A stretch of 64,000 nucleotides of DNA from DATJKD01 sp963834855 (lineage in GTDB: Bacteria > Pseudomonadota > Gammaproteobacteria > Steroidobacterales > Steroidobacteraceae), in assembly GCA_963834855.1 (NCBI GenBank), contig CAWIDH010000008.1:1-64000 (forward strand), written 5' to 3'. The translations under genes were made by a program, and so were the position numbers. Positions 8,334 through 16,798 of this stretch are shown one piece after another. Position 1 is the stretch's first letter, and every line of letters starts with the position of its first letter. The notes under the pieces are model-generated. The model was not told the DNA's origin. It saw only the letters and a program-made list of their open reading frames with translations, and searched no databases.

Positions 8334-9794
8334 TCAGCGCCCGCGACGCCACTTCGGCAACGGCTCGCCCGGGCGATCCTCGAGCACCACGCCGCGCGCG
8401 GCGAGCAGATCGCGGATGCGGTCCGATTCCGCGTAGTTTTTCGCCTTGCGTGCGGCCGCGCGCTGCTCGATCAATAACGTAATTTCTGCATCGGTAAGGG
8501 CTGCGCCAACCGTGGATCCGACATCCTGGCCCGTCAATTCGTACCGGCCCGACTCGACTCGAATCGCTTTCTTCGGTGCCTTGCGCATGAAGGCCTGCGG
8601 ATCGAGCCCGAGCAGGCCCAGCCGCGCCCCGAGCGCGATGAGCTCCCCGGCCGCGGCTGCGGCGCCCGCGCCGTCGCCGGTCGCCTTGCTCGTGTTGATG
8701 ACACGCGCGAGACCCTGCAGCTCTGCGATCGCGACGGGCGTGTTGAGATCGTCGTCCATCGCCGCCAGGAACCGCTGTGTCGCCGCGGTCGCGGGCGCCG
8801 CCGGCGCGGCCTCGATGTCCTGCAGGGCGTTGTAGAGCCGCTCGAGCGCCGCATCCGCCTGCTCGAGGTTCTCGAGCGAGTAGTTGATCGGCCCGCGATA
8901 GTGGCTCGCCAGCATGAAGTAGCGGATCACCTCCGGGTCGCGCACCAGGTCCAGGACCTCGCGTATGGTGAAGAAGTTGCCGAGCGACTTCGACATCTTC
9001 TCCTCGTCCACGCGCACGAAGCCGTTGTGCACCCAGACGTTGACGAACCCGGAACCGCAGGCCGCGCAGGTCTGCGCGATCTCGTTCTCGTGGTGCGGGA
9101 ACTTGAGGTCCATGCCGCCGCCGTGGATGTCGAAGTGCGGCCCGAGCAGCGCCACCGACATCGCCGAGCACTCGATGTGCCAGCCGGGCCGTCCCGGCCC
9201 CCAGGGCGACTCCCAGGTCGGCTCGCCGGGCTTCGCGGCCTTCCACAGCACGAAATCGAGCGGATCGCGCTTGCTCTCGTCGATCTCGACGCGCGCCCCG
9301 GCGCGCAGGTCCTCGAGGCGCTTGCCGGACAGGCGGCCGTAGGGCGCGAAGCTCGCGACCGAGTAATAGACGTCGCCGTTGTCACCCACGTAGGCGTGCC
9401 CGCGCTCGATGAGTCGCGCCACCATGTCGATGATCTGCGGCAGGTACTGCGTCGCGCGCGGCTCGTGGTCCGCGGGCGCCACACCGAGCGCCGCGAAGTC
9501 CTCCTCGTTCGCGCGGATGAAGCGCTCGGTGAGCACGGCCATCGGCTCGCCGTTCTCGGCCGCCCGCTTGATGATCTTGTCGTCGATGTCAGTGATGTTG
9601 CGCACGAAGGTGACACGGTATCCGGACGCGACAAGGTGGCGGCGCAGCAGGTCGAACACGATCATCATCCGGCCGTGTCCGATGTGGCTGTAGTCATAGA
9701 CGGTCATGCCGCAGACGTACATCCCGACCTCACCCGGTCGGATCGGCTGGAAGACCTCCTTGCGGCCGGTCAGCGAGTTGTGCAGTTGGAGCAT
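8334..9794 (-). CDS. cysS: Cysteine--tRNA ligase
   Basis: A class I aminoacyl-tRNA synthetase of 486 residues, a normal length. Visible are the N-terminal YVCGMTVYDYSHIGHGR with the HIGH signature and one zinc-binding Cys, CSAMS, GGGMDLKFPHHENE with further zinc ligands, and the KMSKS loop as EEKMSKSLGN. The C-terminal anticodon-recognition region is complete. It charges tRNA-Cys in the cytoplasm. gltX ends 25 bp upstream on the same strand, so the two synthetases are probably cotranscribed. Confidence 0.97.
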   Translation of the reverse strand: MLQLHNSLTGRKEVFQPIRPGEVGMYVCGMTVYDYSHIGHGRMMIVFDLLRRHLVASGYRVTFVRNITDIDDKIIKRAAENGEPMAVLTERFIRANEEDFAALGVAPADHEPRATQYLPQIIDMVARLIERGHAYVGDNGDVYYSVASFAPYGRLSGKRLEDLRAGARVEIDESKRDPLDFVLWKAAKPGEPTWESPWGPGRPGWHIECSAMSVALLGPHFDIHGGGMDLKFPHHENEIAQTCAACGSGFVNVWVHNGFVRVDEEKMSKSLGNFFTIREVLDLVRDPEVIRYFMLASHYRGPINYSLENLEQADAALERLYNALQDIEAAPAAPATAATQRFLAAMDDDLNTPVAIAELQGLARVINTSKATGDGAGAAAAAGELIALGARLGLLGLDPQAFMRKAPKKAIRVESGRYELTGQDVGSTVGAALTDAEITLLIEQRAAARKAKNYAESDRIRDLLAARGVVLEDRPGEPLPKWRRGR

Positions 9795-9819
9795 TCGATC
9801 CTCGTCAGTGAGCGCGCGA

Positions 9820-11244
9820 TCATGCGGGCCTCGATCGCGCAGCGGCCGTGCGCAGCCGCGACGCCACCAGCTCGCTCCCCATCAGCTCGACCAGCGGCGC
9901 AAGCTCGGGCCCGTGGGTTTCGCCCGTCAGGGCCGCGCGCAAGGGCATGTAGAGGCCCGCGCCCCTGCGGCCAGTGGCCGCAGCCGTGGCGCGGGTCCAG
10001 GACCCGAAGTCCGGACCCGTGTCGACCCAGGCGGACAGCGCGCTCTCGAAGAAGGCCGGACCTGCCTCGGCGAGCAACTCGCGTGCTTCGGCGCCGGGAC
10101 CGACGTCACCTGCGCTGATCATGCCGACCAGCGCATCGGCGTCGCCCGGAAAGAGCAGGTTGCCGCGCACGACGCCCGCGAAGCGTTCGCGCCGCGCGCG
10201 ATCCCCTAGCCGCTCTAGACGCGCGCCGAGCCACTCGACGAGTTCCGGCACGGACGCGTGGTTCACGGCTTCGCGCTGCCAGTGCTTGAGCTGCGTTTCG
10301 TCGAAGCGCGCCGCGGATCGGCTGATCATCGACAGCCGGAAATGCTGCGGCATCTCGGCCGGTGCGAGCCAGTGATCCGGCGTCCCGGAATGGCCAAGGC
10401 GCAGAAGGTAGTTGGTGATGGCGGCCGGCAGGTAGCCCTGCGCGCGCAGGTCGCGCAGGCCCGCGACGCCCTCACGCTTCGACAGCGGTGCGCCGGACGG
10501 CGCGAGCAGGAGCGGCAGGTGGCCGTAGTCCGGCGCCGTCAGTTCGAGCGCCTCGAGCAGCAGCAGCTGCCGCGGCGTGTTGGCGAGGTGATCGTCGCCG
10601 CGCAGTACCAGGCTCACGCCCATTCGCGCATCGTCCACGGCGTTGGAGAGGAAGAACGCAGCGCTGCCGTCCGCGCGCGCGATCACGAAGTCGCCGATGT
10701 CGTCGCTCGAGAAATGCTGCGGCCCGTGGATCCGGTCGTCGAAGGAAATCGTGCGCCCCTTGGGCACGCGAAAGCGCAGCGCAGGGGTCTCGCCTGCGGC
10801 CCGCCGGCGTCGTACCTCCTCGTCCGGCAGGGAGGCGCAGGTCCCCGGGTAGCGTGGCGGACGGCCGGCAGCGATCTGTGCGCGTCTCGCGAGGCTGAGT
10901 TCCTCGGGCCGGCAGAAGCAGGGATAGGCGCGACCGGCGGCCGTGAGCGCCGCGATCGCCTGCGCGTAGATCGCGGCGCGCTCGCTCTGCAGGTAAGGCG
11001 CGTGCGGACCACCGCGATCGGGGCCTTCGTCCCAGGCGAGCCCGAGCCAGCGCAGGTCGTCGAGCAGCCGCTCGGTGAGCGCCGGGTCACTGCGGCCGGC
11101 ATCGGTGTCCTCGATGCGCAGGATGAAGCCGCCCGCGCCGCTGCGTGCAGCGAGGTAGCTGAAGAACGCGGTGCGCGCGTTGCCGAGGTGCAGGTGACCG
11201 GTCGGGCTGGGCGCGAACCGCGTCACGGGAGGGCGGTCGGGCAT
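9820..11244 (-). CDS. gltX: Glutamate--tRNA ligase
   Basis: Start at 11244 (MPDRPPVTRFAPSPTGHLHL), the canonical GluRS opening with the HIGH-type HLGN; a longer in-frame extension lacks family similarity. Length is 474 residues. A zinc-type cluster is visible as CFCRPEEL ... YPGTC. The class I KMSKS loop reads GAPLSKREG, with Pro where many GluRS have Lys before LSKR. The C-terminal helical anticodon-binding domain is present. It lies upstream of cysS and diverges from lpxH across about 120 bp. Confidence 0.95.
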   Translation of the reverse strand: MPDRPPVTRFAPSPTGHLHLGNARTAFFSYLAARSGAGGFILRIEDTDAGRSDPALTERLLDDLRWLGLAWDEGPDRGGPHAPYLQSERAAIYAQAIAALTAAGRAYPCFCRPEELSLARRAQIAAGRPPRYPGTCASLPDEEVRRRRAAGETPALRFRVPKGRTISFDDRIHGPQHFSSDDIGDFVIARADGSAAFFLSNAVDDARMGVSLVLRGDDHLANTPRQLLLLEALELTAPDYGHLPLLLAPSGAPLSKREGVAGLRDLRAQGYLPAAITNYLLRLGHSGTPDHWLAPAEMPQHFRLSMISRSAARFDETQLKHWQREAVNHASVPELVEWLGARLERLGDRARRERFAGVVRGNLLFPGDADALVGMISAGDVGPGAEARELLAEAGPAFFESALSAWVDTGPDFGSWTRATAAATGRRGAGLYMPLRAALTGETHGPELAPLVELMGSELVASRLRTAAARSRPA

Positions 11245-11363
11245 GGTCGGCCATCTTACCGTGGCGACGTACCCGCTGCGGCGGCTTGGTCCGCCGCCGC
11301 CGCGCGACGTACCATGCCAGGACACGCTCGCGCAGCTGCGGGCAGGATTTCACTCCGGCACCG

Positions 11364-12098
11364 TTGAGCACGCTATTCGTCTCCGACCTGCACCTGGATT
11401 CGGCCACGCCTGCGGTCTCGGCGCAGTTCCTCGCCTTCCTCAGGCACGAGGCGCGCAGCGCGCAGGCCCTGTACATCCTTGGCGATCTCTTCGAGGCCTG
11501 GATCGGTGACGACGATCCTGAGCCGGCCAAGCGCGTGGTCCTGGCTGCGCTGCGCGAGCTGACGGACGCAGGTGTGCCCTGCTTCGTCATGCACGGCAAT
11601 CGCGATTTCATGCTGGGCGAGCAATTCTGCCGCGAGACCGGTTGCATGCTGCTCGCCGACGGCACGATCGTCGAGCTCGAGGGCGAGCGCGTGCTGCTGA
11701 TGCACGGCGACGTGCTCTGCACCGACGATCATGCTTACCAGAGATTGCGCCGGATCGTGCGCAATCCCGTCGTGCGCTGGGCGTTCCGACACATGAGCCT
11801 GCGGCAGCGCCAGAGACTCGCGGGTCGATTGCGCGCCGGCAGCCGCATGCACACCACGGCGAGCGCACCCGAGATCATGGACGTCAACCCGGCTGCGGTG
11901 CGGGATGCATTCCGCCGGACCGGCGTGCGCACGATGATCCACGGGCACACGCACCGGCCCGCGGTTCACCGGCTGGAAATCGACGGGCGCCACTCGCGAC
12001 GCATCGTGCTGGGCGACTGGCATGCTCAGGGCAGCGTGCTCGAATGGAGTACGTCGGGCGCGGAACTGCGCGCGATGCCGCGCCCGTCGGCCGCGTAG
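11364..12098 (+). CDS. lpxH: UDP-2,3-diacylglucosamine diphosphatase
   Basis: LpxH hydrolyses UDP-2,3-diacylglucosamine to lipid X in lipid A synthesis, at the inner face of the inner membrane. Calcineurin-like metallophosphatase motifs are present: FVSDLHL, GDLFEAWIGDD, HGNRDFML, LMHGDVLCTDD and HGHTHRPA. The TTG at 11364 is taken as start because it places the protein start just before STLFVSDLHL, as in other LpxH proteins; only a weak AGGA lies upstream. The protein is 244 residues, the usual length. Palindromic element A begins just after the stop. Confidence 0.93.
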   Translation: MSTLFVSDLHLDSATPAVSAQFLAFLRHEARSAQALYILGDLFEAWIGDDDPEPAKRVVLAALRELTDAGVPCFVMHGNRDFMLGEQFCRETGCMLLADGTIVELEGERVLLMHGDVLCTDDHAYQRLRRIVRNPVVRWAFRHMSLRQRQRLAGRLRAGSRMHTTASAPEIMDVNPAAVRDAFRRTGVRTMIHGHTHRPAVHRLEIDGRHSRRIVLGDWHAQGSVLEWSTSGAELRAMPRPSAA

Positions 12099-12117
12099 CG
12101 ACCAGATCGGACCGGGC

Positions 12118-12734
12118 TGCTCGCCGCGCCCGGCCACAGTGGCTCGCTGCTCGCCGACGCCCGGCCGCGGTGGCTCGCTGCCGCCGACGCTCGGCCGCGT
12201 GCCCGGGCCGCTCACCACGATCTACGGTCGTTGCAGGGCTGAAGATTGGTGCCCCGCACGTTTTGTCGGAGCACGCCGAACGGTCGCTGGTATCGCGGAA
12301 TCGTCGAGGCGTCATTCGCTTCGGAGTGCCCGCGACGTCTACCTGCGCGCGCCGAAGCCTCGTCGCGGCTGCGGATACACCGCGTCCACGCGCCGGCTCG
12401 TGATGCCATCGCGGCATCAGCGATCCGCGATGCCACCGCGGCATCGGCGAGCCGGCGTTTGGACCGGTGTCTCTGGGCCGCGACGACGTCTGATCCGCCG
12501 CAGGTAGACGTCGCGGGCACTCCGAAGTCATGACTCCGCGACGATTCCGCGATACCGCTGACCGATACGGCGTGCGCCGACAAGACGTGCGGGGCACCCA
12601 TCTTCGGCCCTGCAACGACCCTCGATCGTGGTGAGCGGCCGCAGCGAGGCACCCGGCCGAGCGCCGGCGAGCAGCGAGCCACTGTGGCCGAGCGCCGGCG
12701 CGCAGCGAGCCGCCGCGGCCGAGCGCGGGCCGGG
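12118..12734. repeat. Large palindromic intergenic element, copy A
   Basis: The core is 12208-12638. The left arm (12208-12345) and right arm (12501-12638) are near reverse complements over their full length. Both ends read CCGCTCACCACGATC in the inward sense, both carry GGTGCCCCGCACGT and GGTATCGCGGAATCGTCG, and both arms end at the centre with GACGTCTACCTG. The centre (12346-12500) contains a smaller palindrome, GCCGGCTCG...GATGCC facing GGCATC...CGAGCCGGC. Outside the core lie degenerate repeats of about 30 bp built on GCTCGCCGACGCCCGGCCGC: forward on the left (12118-12207) and inverted on the right (12639-12734). It fills the whole gap between convergent lpxH and the kinase gene and matches copies B and C. 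There is no transposase and no evident target duplication. Confidence 0.9.
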
Positions 12735-13985
12735 TCAGGCGGCGACGCCGGCCATCAACTCGTCGATCAGCGCCACGATCTCTCCGGCCGAGGACGGTCG
12801 GTTCGCAGGATCCTTCGCGAGCAACCCGTCGAGCAGTGGTTGCAGATGCGCGAGCGGCGCGGGCAGCCTCGGTATCGGCGAATTCGCATGGCAGTAGATG
12901 ACGCCCATCGCAGTCTCGGCGACGTAGGGTTTCGCCGCGGTCAGGAGCTCGTGGAGGATGACGCCGAGGCTGTAGAGATCGCTGCGCTCGTCGAGCGGCT
13001 TGCCGTGACCCTGCTCGGGACTCATGTAGTGCGGCGTGCCGAAGATCACGCCGGTCGCGGTGATGTCGCTCTCGAGCCCGAGTTGCCTGGCCAGCCCGAA
13101 GTCGATGAACGCGGCGCTGCCGTCCTCGCGCAGCATCACGTTGCCGGGCTTGACATCACGGTGCAGCACGCCGACCGCGTGCAGGGCGCCGAGCGCGCCG
13201 GCCATCTGTCGCAGATACGTGAGCGCGTCGCGCCAGGGCAGGGGCTGGCCCATCCGCTGCCGCAGATCACCGCCGCGGAAGTACTCCATCGCCAGGAACA
13301 GGTGGTCGTCTGCGACGCCGATGTCGTAGATGTGCGCGATGTTGGGATGCTCGAGGTGCGCCACGAGGTGGTACTCGCGCAGGAACCGGTCGAAGGTGTC
13401 GCCGCCTTCGACGATGTCCGGGACCTGGCGGAATATCTTGAGCACGCGCTGCTGACCGGTCGCCGCATTCTCGGCCAGGTACACGCTCGAGGACCCGCCT
13501 ACCGCCAGGCGCTGCAGGCACCGATAGCCGCGCACACGCACGGAGCCGAAGCGATCGGGCGGCATCGGCTCGCGCGCAGCGCGGCTGGCCTCGGCGAGCA
13601 CGTTGTGCTGCCGATCGACGATCTCGCGCAGCGCCTCCGCGAGCTGCTCGTGCTCGAAGTCGGTCCGGGCCAGCACCCGCAGCGCGCCGGCCGCGGACGC
13701 CCTGAGCTCCAGCTCCGCGTGGTCGGTCGGCCCGAAGTACACGATCGGCGGGAACCCGGGGCGCAACCGCAGGTTCACCAGCCACTCGAGCCCGCGCTCG
13801 TCCTCGACATCGTGGTCGAGCAGCACGACGTCGTAGGCCGAACCGGTGAATCCGGGCCGGAGTCGCCCGCGCGTGGCGGGCTCGTATTCCGCAGGCAGCG
13901 CATCGGTCCATTCAAGCGTGACGTGATGCGCCAGCAGCTGGCGATACTCCGGCCGATCGCTGACGATGAGCACGCGCAGGGTCAT
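12735..13985 (-). CDS. Receiver domain fused to a Ser/Thr protein kinase
   Basis: A protein of 416 residues. The first ~125 (LRVLIVSDRPEYRQLL ... DVVLLDHDVEDERGLEWL ... VLARTD) look like a response-regulator receiver that keeps the phospho-acceptor Asp, but has Arg where the usual conserved Lys stands. A Hanks-type kinase domain follows (about 153-410): Gly-rich LAVGGSSSVYLAE, ATP Lys in VLKIFR, catalytic HRDVKPGN, DFG in FIDFGLAR, and SPEQ. No transmembrane or PASTA segment follows, so it should be cytoplasmic. The start overlaps the glycerate kinase stop as ATGA, so translation is probably coupled to the purF/cvpA operon. Substrates are unknown. The domain order suggests that a two-component signal gates a kinase. 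Confidence 0.88.
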   Translation of the reverse strand: MTLRVLIVSDRPEYRQLLAHHVTLEWTDALPAEYEPATRGRLRPGFTGSAYDVVLLDHDVEDERGLEWLVNLRLRPGFPPIVYFGPTDHAELELRASAAGALRVLARTDFEHEQLAEALREIVDRQHNVLAEASRAAREPMPPDRFGSVRVRGYRCLQRLAVGGSSSVYLAENAATGQQRVLKIFRQVPDIVEGGDTFDRFLREYHLVAHLEHPNIAHIYDIGVADDHLFLAMEYFRGGDLRQRMGQPLPWRDALTYLRQMAGALGALHAVGVLHRDVKPGNVMLREDGSAAFIDFGLARQLGLESDITATGVIFGTPHYMSPEQGHGKPLDERSDLYSLGVILHELLTAAKPYVAETAMGVIYCHANSPIPRLPAPLAHLQPLLDGLLAKDPANRPSSAGEIVALIDELMAGVAA

Positions 13986-15265
13986 GCCGGCGACTCGCGC
14001 AGCCCGAGCACGAGGTCGCCGACGTTGGTTTCCGTCGGGCCGGTATGCAGCAGGTCGCCGCATTGCTCGAGATAGGTGCCCGAGTCGGCGCGACGGAGGT
14101 GGTCACCGGCATCGAGTCCAAGCTCGGCGCCCCGCGCGCGGGTCGTGTCGTCAACCACGGCGCCGGCGTCTGCGGTTACGCCGTCGATCCCATCCGTCCC
14201 GGCGGCGAGCAGCGTGGTTCGCCGAATCCCGTCGAGCGCGAGCGCTGAGCTCAACGCGAGATGCTGGTTGCGCCCTCCGCGACCGGGGTCGGCCGGCAGC
14301 GCGACGGTGGATTCGCCGCCCCAGACCCAGAGCGTGCCCGGCATCGAGCCAGCGACGCTGCGCGCGAAGTCGCGCCCAAGGCGGCCCGCGTCGCCCGAGA
14401 AGCTCCCGCGGCCGGTGCGAACCGTGTGTCCGCGGAGAGTCGCGCAGCGGCGCGCCGCTGCCCTTGCATGGCGGTTCGAGGCGACGATGCGATAGGGCAC
14501 CGCCGCGCCGGAAACCTCGTCGTCCCGTCGGGCCGGGCAGCGCGCGAGCACGTCCGCGACCTCGCCGGGCATTCCCGCGGGCAGCGCGGGCCATGCGACG
14601 CCGTGCGGGCCGTGCAACAGGCCGGAACCGATCACGCGTGGATCGTCGCCCGGAACATCGGAAATCATGAGGGCGAGACCCGCGCGCGGCCGCGCGAGCA
14701 TCGCGAGGCCGCCGCCCTTGAGGCGCGACATCCGGCATCGCACCGAGTTCACCGCCTCGATGCCGAGACCCGACCCGAGCAGCCACGCGTTGACGCGCTT
14801 GATCTCGTCGAGCGAGATCCCGCGGACCGGGGACTCGACCAGGCTCGAGGCGCCGCCCGAGATCAGCCACAGCAGGCGCGCATCGCGGCGCAGGCCGCCG
14901 ACGAACGCCTCGACCGCGGCGCCGGCCTCGAGGCTGCGCTCGTCGGGCAGCGGATGGGCCGACTCGATCACGCGCACGCGCGGCTCGCGCAGCGCCTCGA
15001 GCGCCGCATGGCCGGGTCTCGTCACCACGAGTGCGTGCACCAGGTTCTCTCCGAGATGGTCGAGCGCTCCCGCCGCCATCGCGCCAGCCGCCTTGCCGAT
15101 CGCCACGACATGCCACGGACCCTCGAGCGCCACCCGGGTCAGCCCCCGCGACACGGAACGGCGTCCGTCCACGGCAAGCAGGCCGGCCTGGAAGCACTCG
15201 AGCAGCGCCGCGCGAGCGCCGCCCGCGATCAGAGCCTCGTCGAATCGCGTCGACGGCCGCACCAC
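13982..15265 (-). CDS. Glycerate 2-kinase (MOFRL / TtuD-GckA family)
   Basis: It converts D-glycerate to 2-phosphoglycerate. Family blocks are visible: VAIGKAAGAMAAGA, ESAHPLPDERSLEAG, LISGGASSLVESP, the KRVNAWLL...IEAVNSVR region, SDVPGDDPRVIGSG, and the C-terminal MOFRL part with GGESTVAL, GRGGRNQHLAL and AGTDGIDG. The length is about 427 residues. I take a GTG at 15265 (or 15262), just after the purF stop; the longer in-frame extension would run inside purF and reads as low-complexity Arg-rich sequence. It sits between purF and the receiver-kinase gene. Confidence 0.87.
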   Translation of the reverse strand: MVRPSTRFDEALIAGGARAALLECFQAGLLAVDGRRSVSRGLTRVALEGPWHVVAIGKAAGAMAAGALDHLGENLVHALVVTRPGHAALEALREPRVRVIESAHPLPDERSLEAGAAVEAFVGGLRRDARLLWLISGGASSLVESPVRGISLDEIKRVNAWLLGSGLGIEAVNSVRCRMSRLKGGGLAMLARPRAGLALMISDVPGDDPRVIGSGLLHGPHGVAWPALPAGMPGEVADVLARCPARRDDEVSGAAVPYRIVASNRHARAAARRCATLRGHTVRTGRGSFSGDAGRLGRDFARSVAGSMPGTLWVWGGESTVALPADPGRGGRNQHLALSSALALDGIRRTTLLAAGTDGIDGVTADAGAVVDDTTRARGAELGLDAGDHLRRADSGTYLEQCGDLLHTGPTETNVGDLVLGLRESPA

Positions 15266-15278
15266 GGCCGCTCGCCGG

Positions 15279-16790
15279 TCAGGCGCTCCCGACGGCCTTG
15301 AGCGAGCCACGACCCGCGCCGCGCCTGTGCGCCTTCGCCTGGTCCGAACGCTCGGACTCGAGCCGCGCAAGATATTCCGGCGTGATGTCGCCGGTGACGT
15401 ACTCGCCGGAAAAGCACGAGGTGTCGAACTCCGTGACGGCTGCGTCGTGATGCTTGACCGCTTTGACCAGGTCCTCGAGATCCTGGTAGATCAGCCAGTC
15501 GGCGCCGATGATGTTCGCAACCTCCTCGTCGGTGCGGCCCGCGGCGACGAGCTCCGAGGCGGCCGGCATGTCGATGCCGTAGACGTTCGGGTAGCGCACC
15601 GGCGGCGCGGCGGAGGCGAAGTACACCTGACGGGCGCCCGCCTCGCGGGCGAGGTCGATGATCTGCGCCGACGTCGTGCCGCGCACGATGGAATCGTCGA
15701 CCAGCAGCACGTTCTTGCCGCGGAACTCGAGGTCGATGGCGTTCAGCTTGCTGCGCACCGAGCGGGCGCGCAGGTCCTGCCCCGGCATGATGAAGGTTCG
15801 CCCGATGTAGCGGTTCTTGATGAAGCCTTCGCGGTACTTGACGCCGAGGAGCTGCGCAACCTGCAGCGCGCTGGTGCGGCTGGTGTCAGGGATCGGGATC
15901 ACGACATCGATGTCGTGGTCCGGACGCACGCGACGGATCTTCTCCGCCAGCAGCTCGCCCATGCGCAGCCGCGCCTTGTACACGGAGATGTTGTCGATGA
16001 TCGAGTCGGGGCGCGCGAAATAGACGTACTCGAAGATGCAGGGCGTGTGCCGCGGCGACGTTACGCATTGCTGCGAGTAGAGGCGGCCCTGCTCGTCGAT
16101 GAACACGGCCTCGCCCGGGCCGACGTCGCGCAGCAGCTCGAAGCCGAGCATGTCGAGCGCCACGCTCTCCGAGGCGAGCATGTACTCGCGGCCGCGCGGG
16201 CCCTCGCGTGTCCCGATGACCAGCGGCCGAATCCCGTGCGGGTCGCGGAAGCCGAGCACGCCGTGACCGAGGATCATCGCGACCGCGGCATAGGCGCCGC
16301 GACAGCGGCGATACACCGCCGCCACGGCCGCGAAGATGTCCGCCGCCGATGCGCGCGGCGTGCCGAAGCGCTGCAGCTCGCTCGCCAGCACGTTGAGCAG
16401 CACCTCGGAGTCCGAGGTCGTATTGAGGTGCCGCAGGTCCTCGCGCACCAGCACGTCGGCGAGCTCCGCCGCGTTGGTGAGGTTGCCGTTGTGGGCGAGG
16501 CAGATGCCGTACGGCGAATTGACGTAGAACGGCTGCGCCTCGGCCGAGCTGTCGCAACCCGCCGTCGGGTAGCGGACGTGGCCGATCCCCATGTTGCCCT
16601 TCAGCCGCAGCATGTGCTTCTGCTGGAAGACGTCGCGCACCAGCCCGTTCTCCTTGCGCAGGAAAAGCTCGCCCTCGAAGGCGGTCATGATGCCCGCGGC
16701 GTCCTGGCCGCGATGCTGCAGCACCGTCAGCGCGTCGTAGAGCTGCTGGTTGACCGGGCTGCCGCTGACGATGCCTACGATGCCGCACAT
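15279..16790 (-). CDS. purF: Amidophosphoribosyltransferase
   Basis: The first committed enzyme of purine synthesis, making phosphoribosylamine from PRPP and glutamine. The start at 16790 puts the nucleophile at Cys2 (MCGIVGIVSG), exposed after removal of Met. The glutaminase domain shows LQHRGQDAAGI and LAHNGNLTNA; the PRTase domain shows VLLVDDSIVRGTTSAQI. There are 503 residues, as in the E. coli enzyme. The apparent frame extension upstream of 16790 lies inside cvpA and is not used. The gene starts 8 bp after cvpA, the classic cvpA-purF arrangement. Confidence 0.97.
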   Translation of the reverse strand: MCGIVGIVSGSPVNQQLYDALTVLQHRGQDAAGIMTAFEGELFLRKENGLVRDVFQQKHMLRLKGNMGIGHVRYPTAGCDSSAEAQPFYVNSPYGICLAHNGNLTNAAELADVLVREDLRHLNTTSDSEVLLNVLASELQRFGTPRASAADIFAAVAAVYRRCRGAYAAVAMILGHGVLGFRDPHGIRPLVIGTREGPRGREYMLASESVALDMLGFELLRDVGPGEAVFIDEQGRLYSQQCVTSPRHTPCIFEYVYFARPDSIIDNISVYKARLRMGELLAEKIRRVRPDHDIDVVIPIPDTSRTSALQVAQLLGVKYREGFIKNRYIGRTFIMPGQDLRARSVRSKLNAIDLEFRGKNVLLVDDSIVRGTTSAQIIDLAREAGARQVYFASAAPPVRYPNVYGIDMPAASELVAAGRTDEEVANIIGADWLIYQDLEDLVKAVKHHDAAVTEFDTSCFSGEYVTGDITPEYLARLESERSDQAKAHRRGAGRGSLKAVGSA

Positions 16791-16798
16791 GGTCGTTC

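Noticed and set aside
12118..12734. Element A as an insertion sequence
   Set aside because: There is no transposase frame, no short target duplication could be confirmed, and the inverted arms make up most of the unit. A non-autonomous element remains possible.
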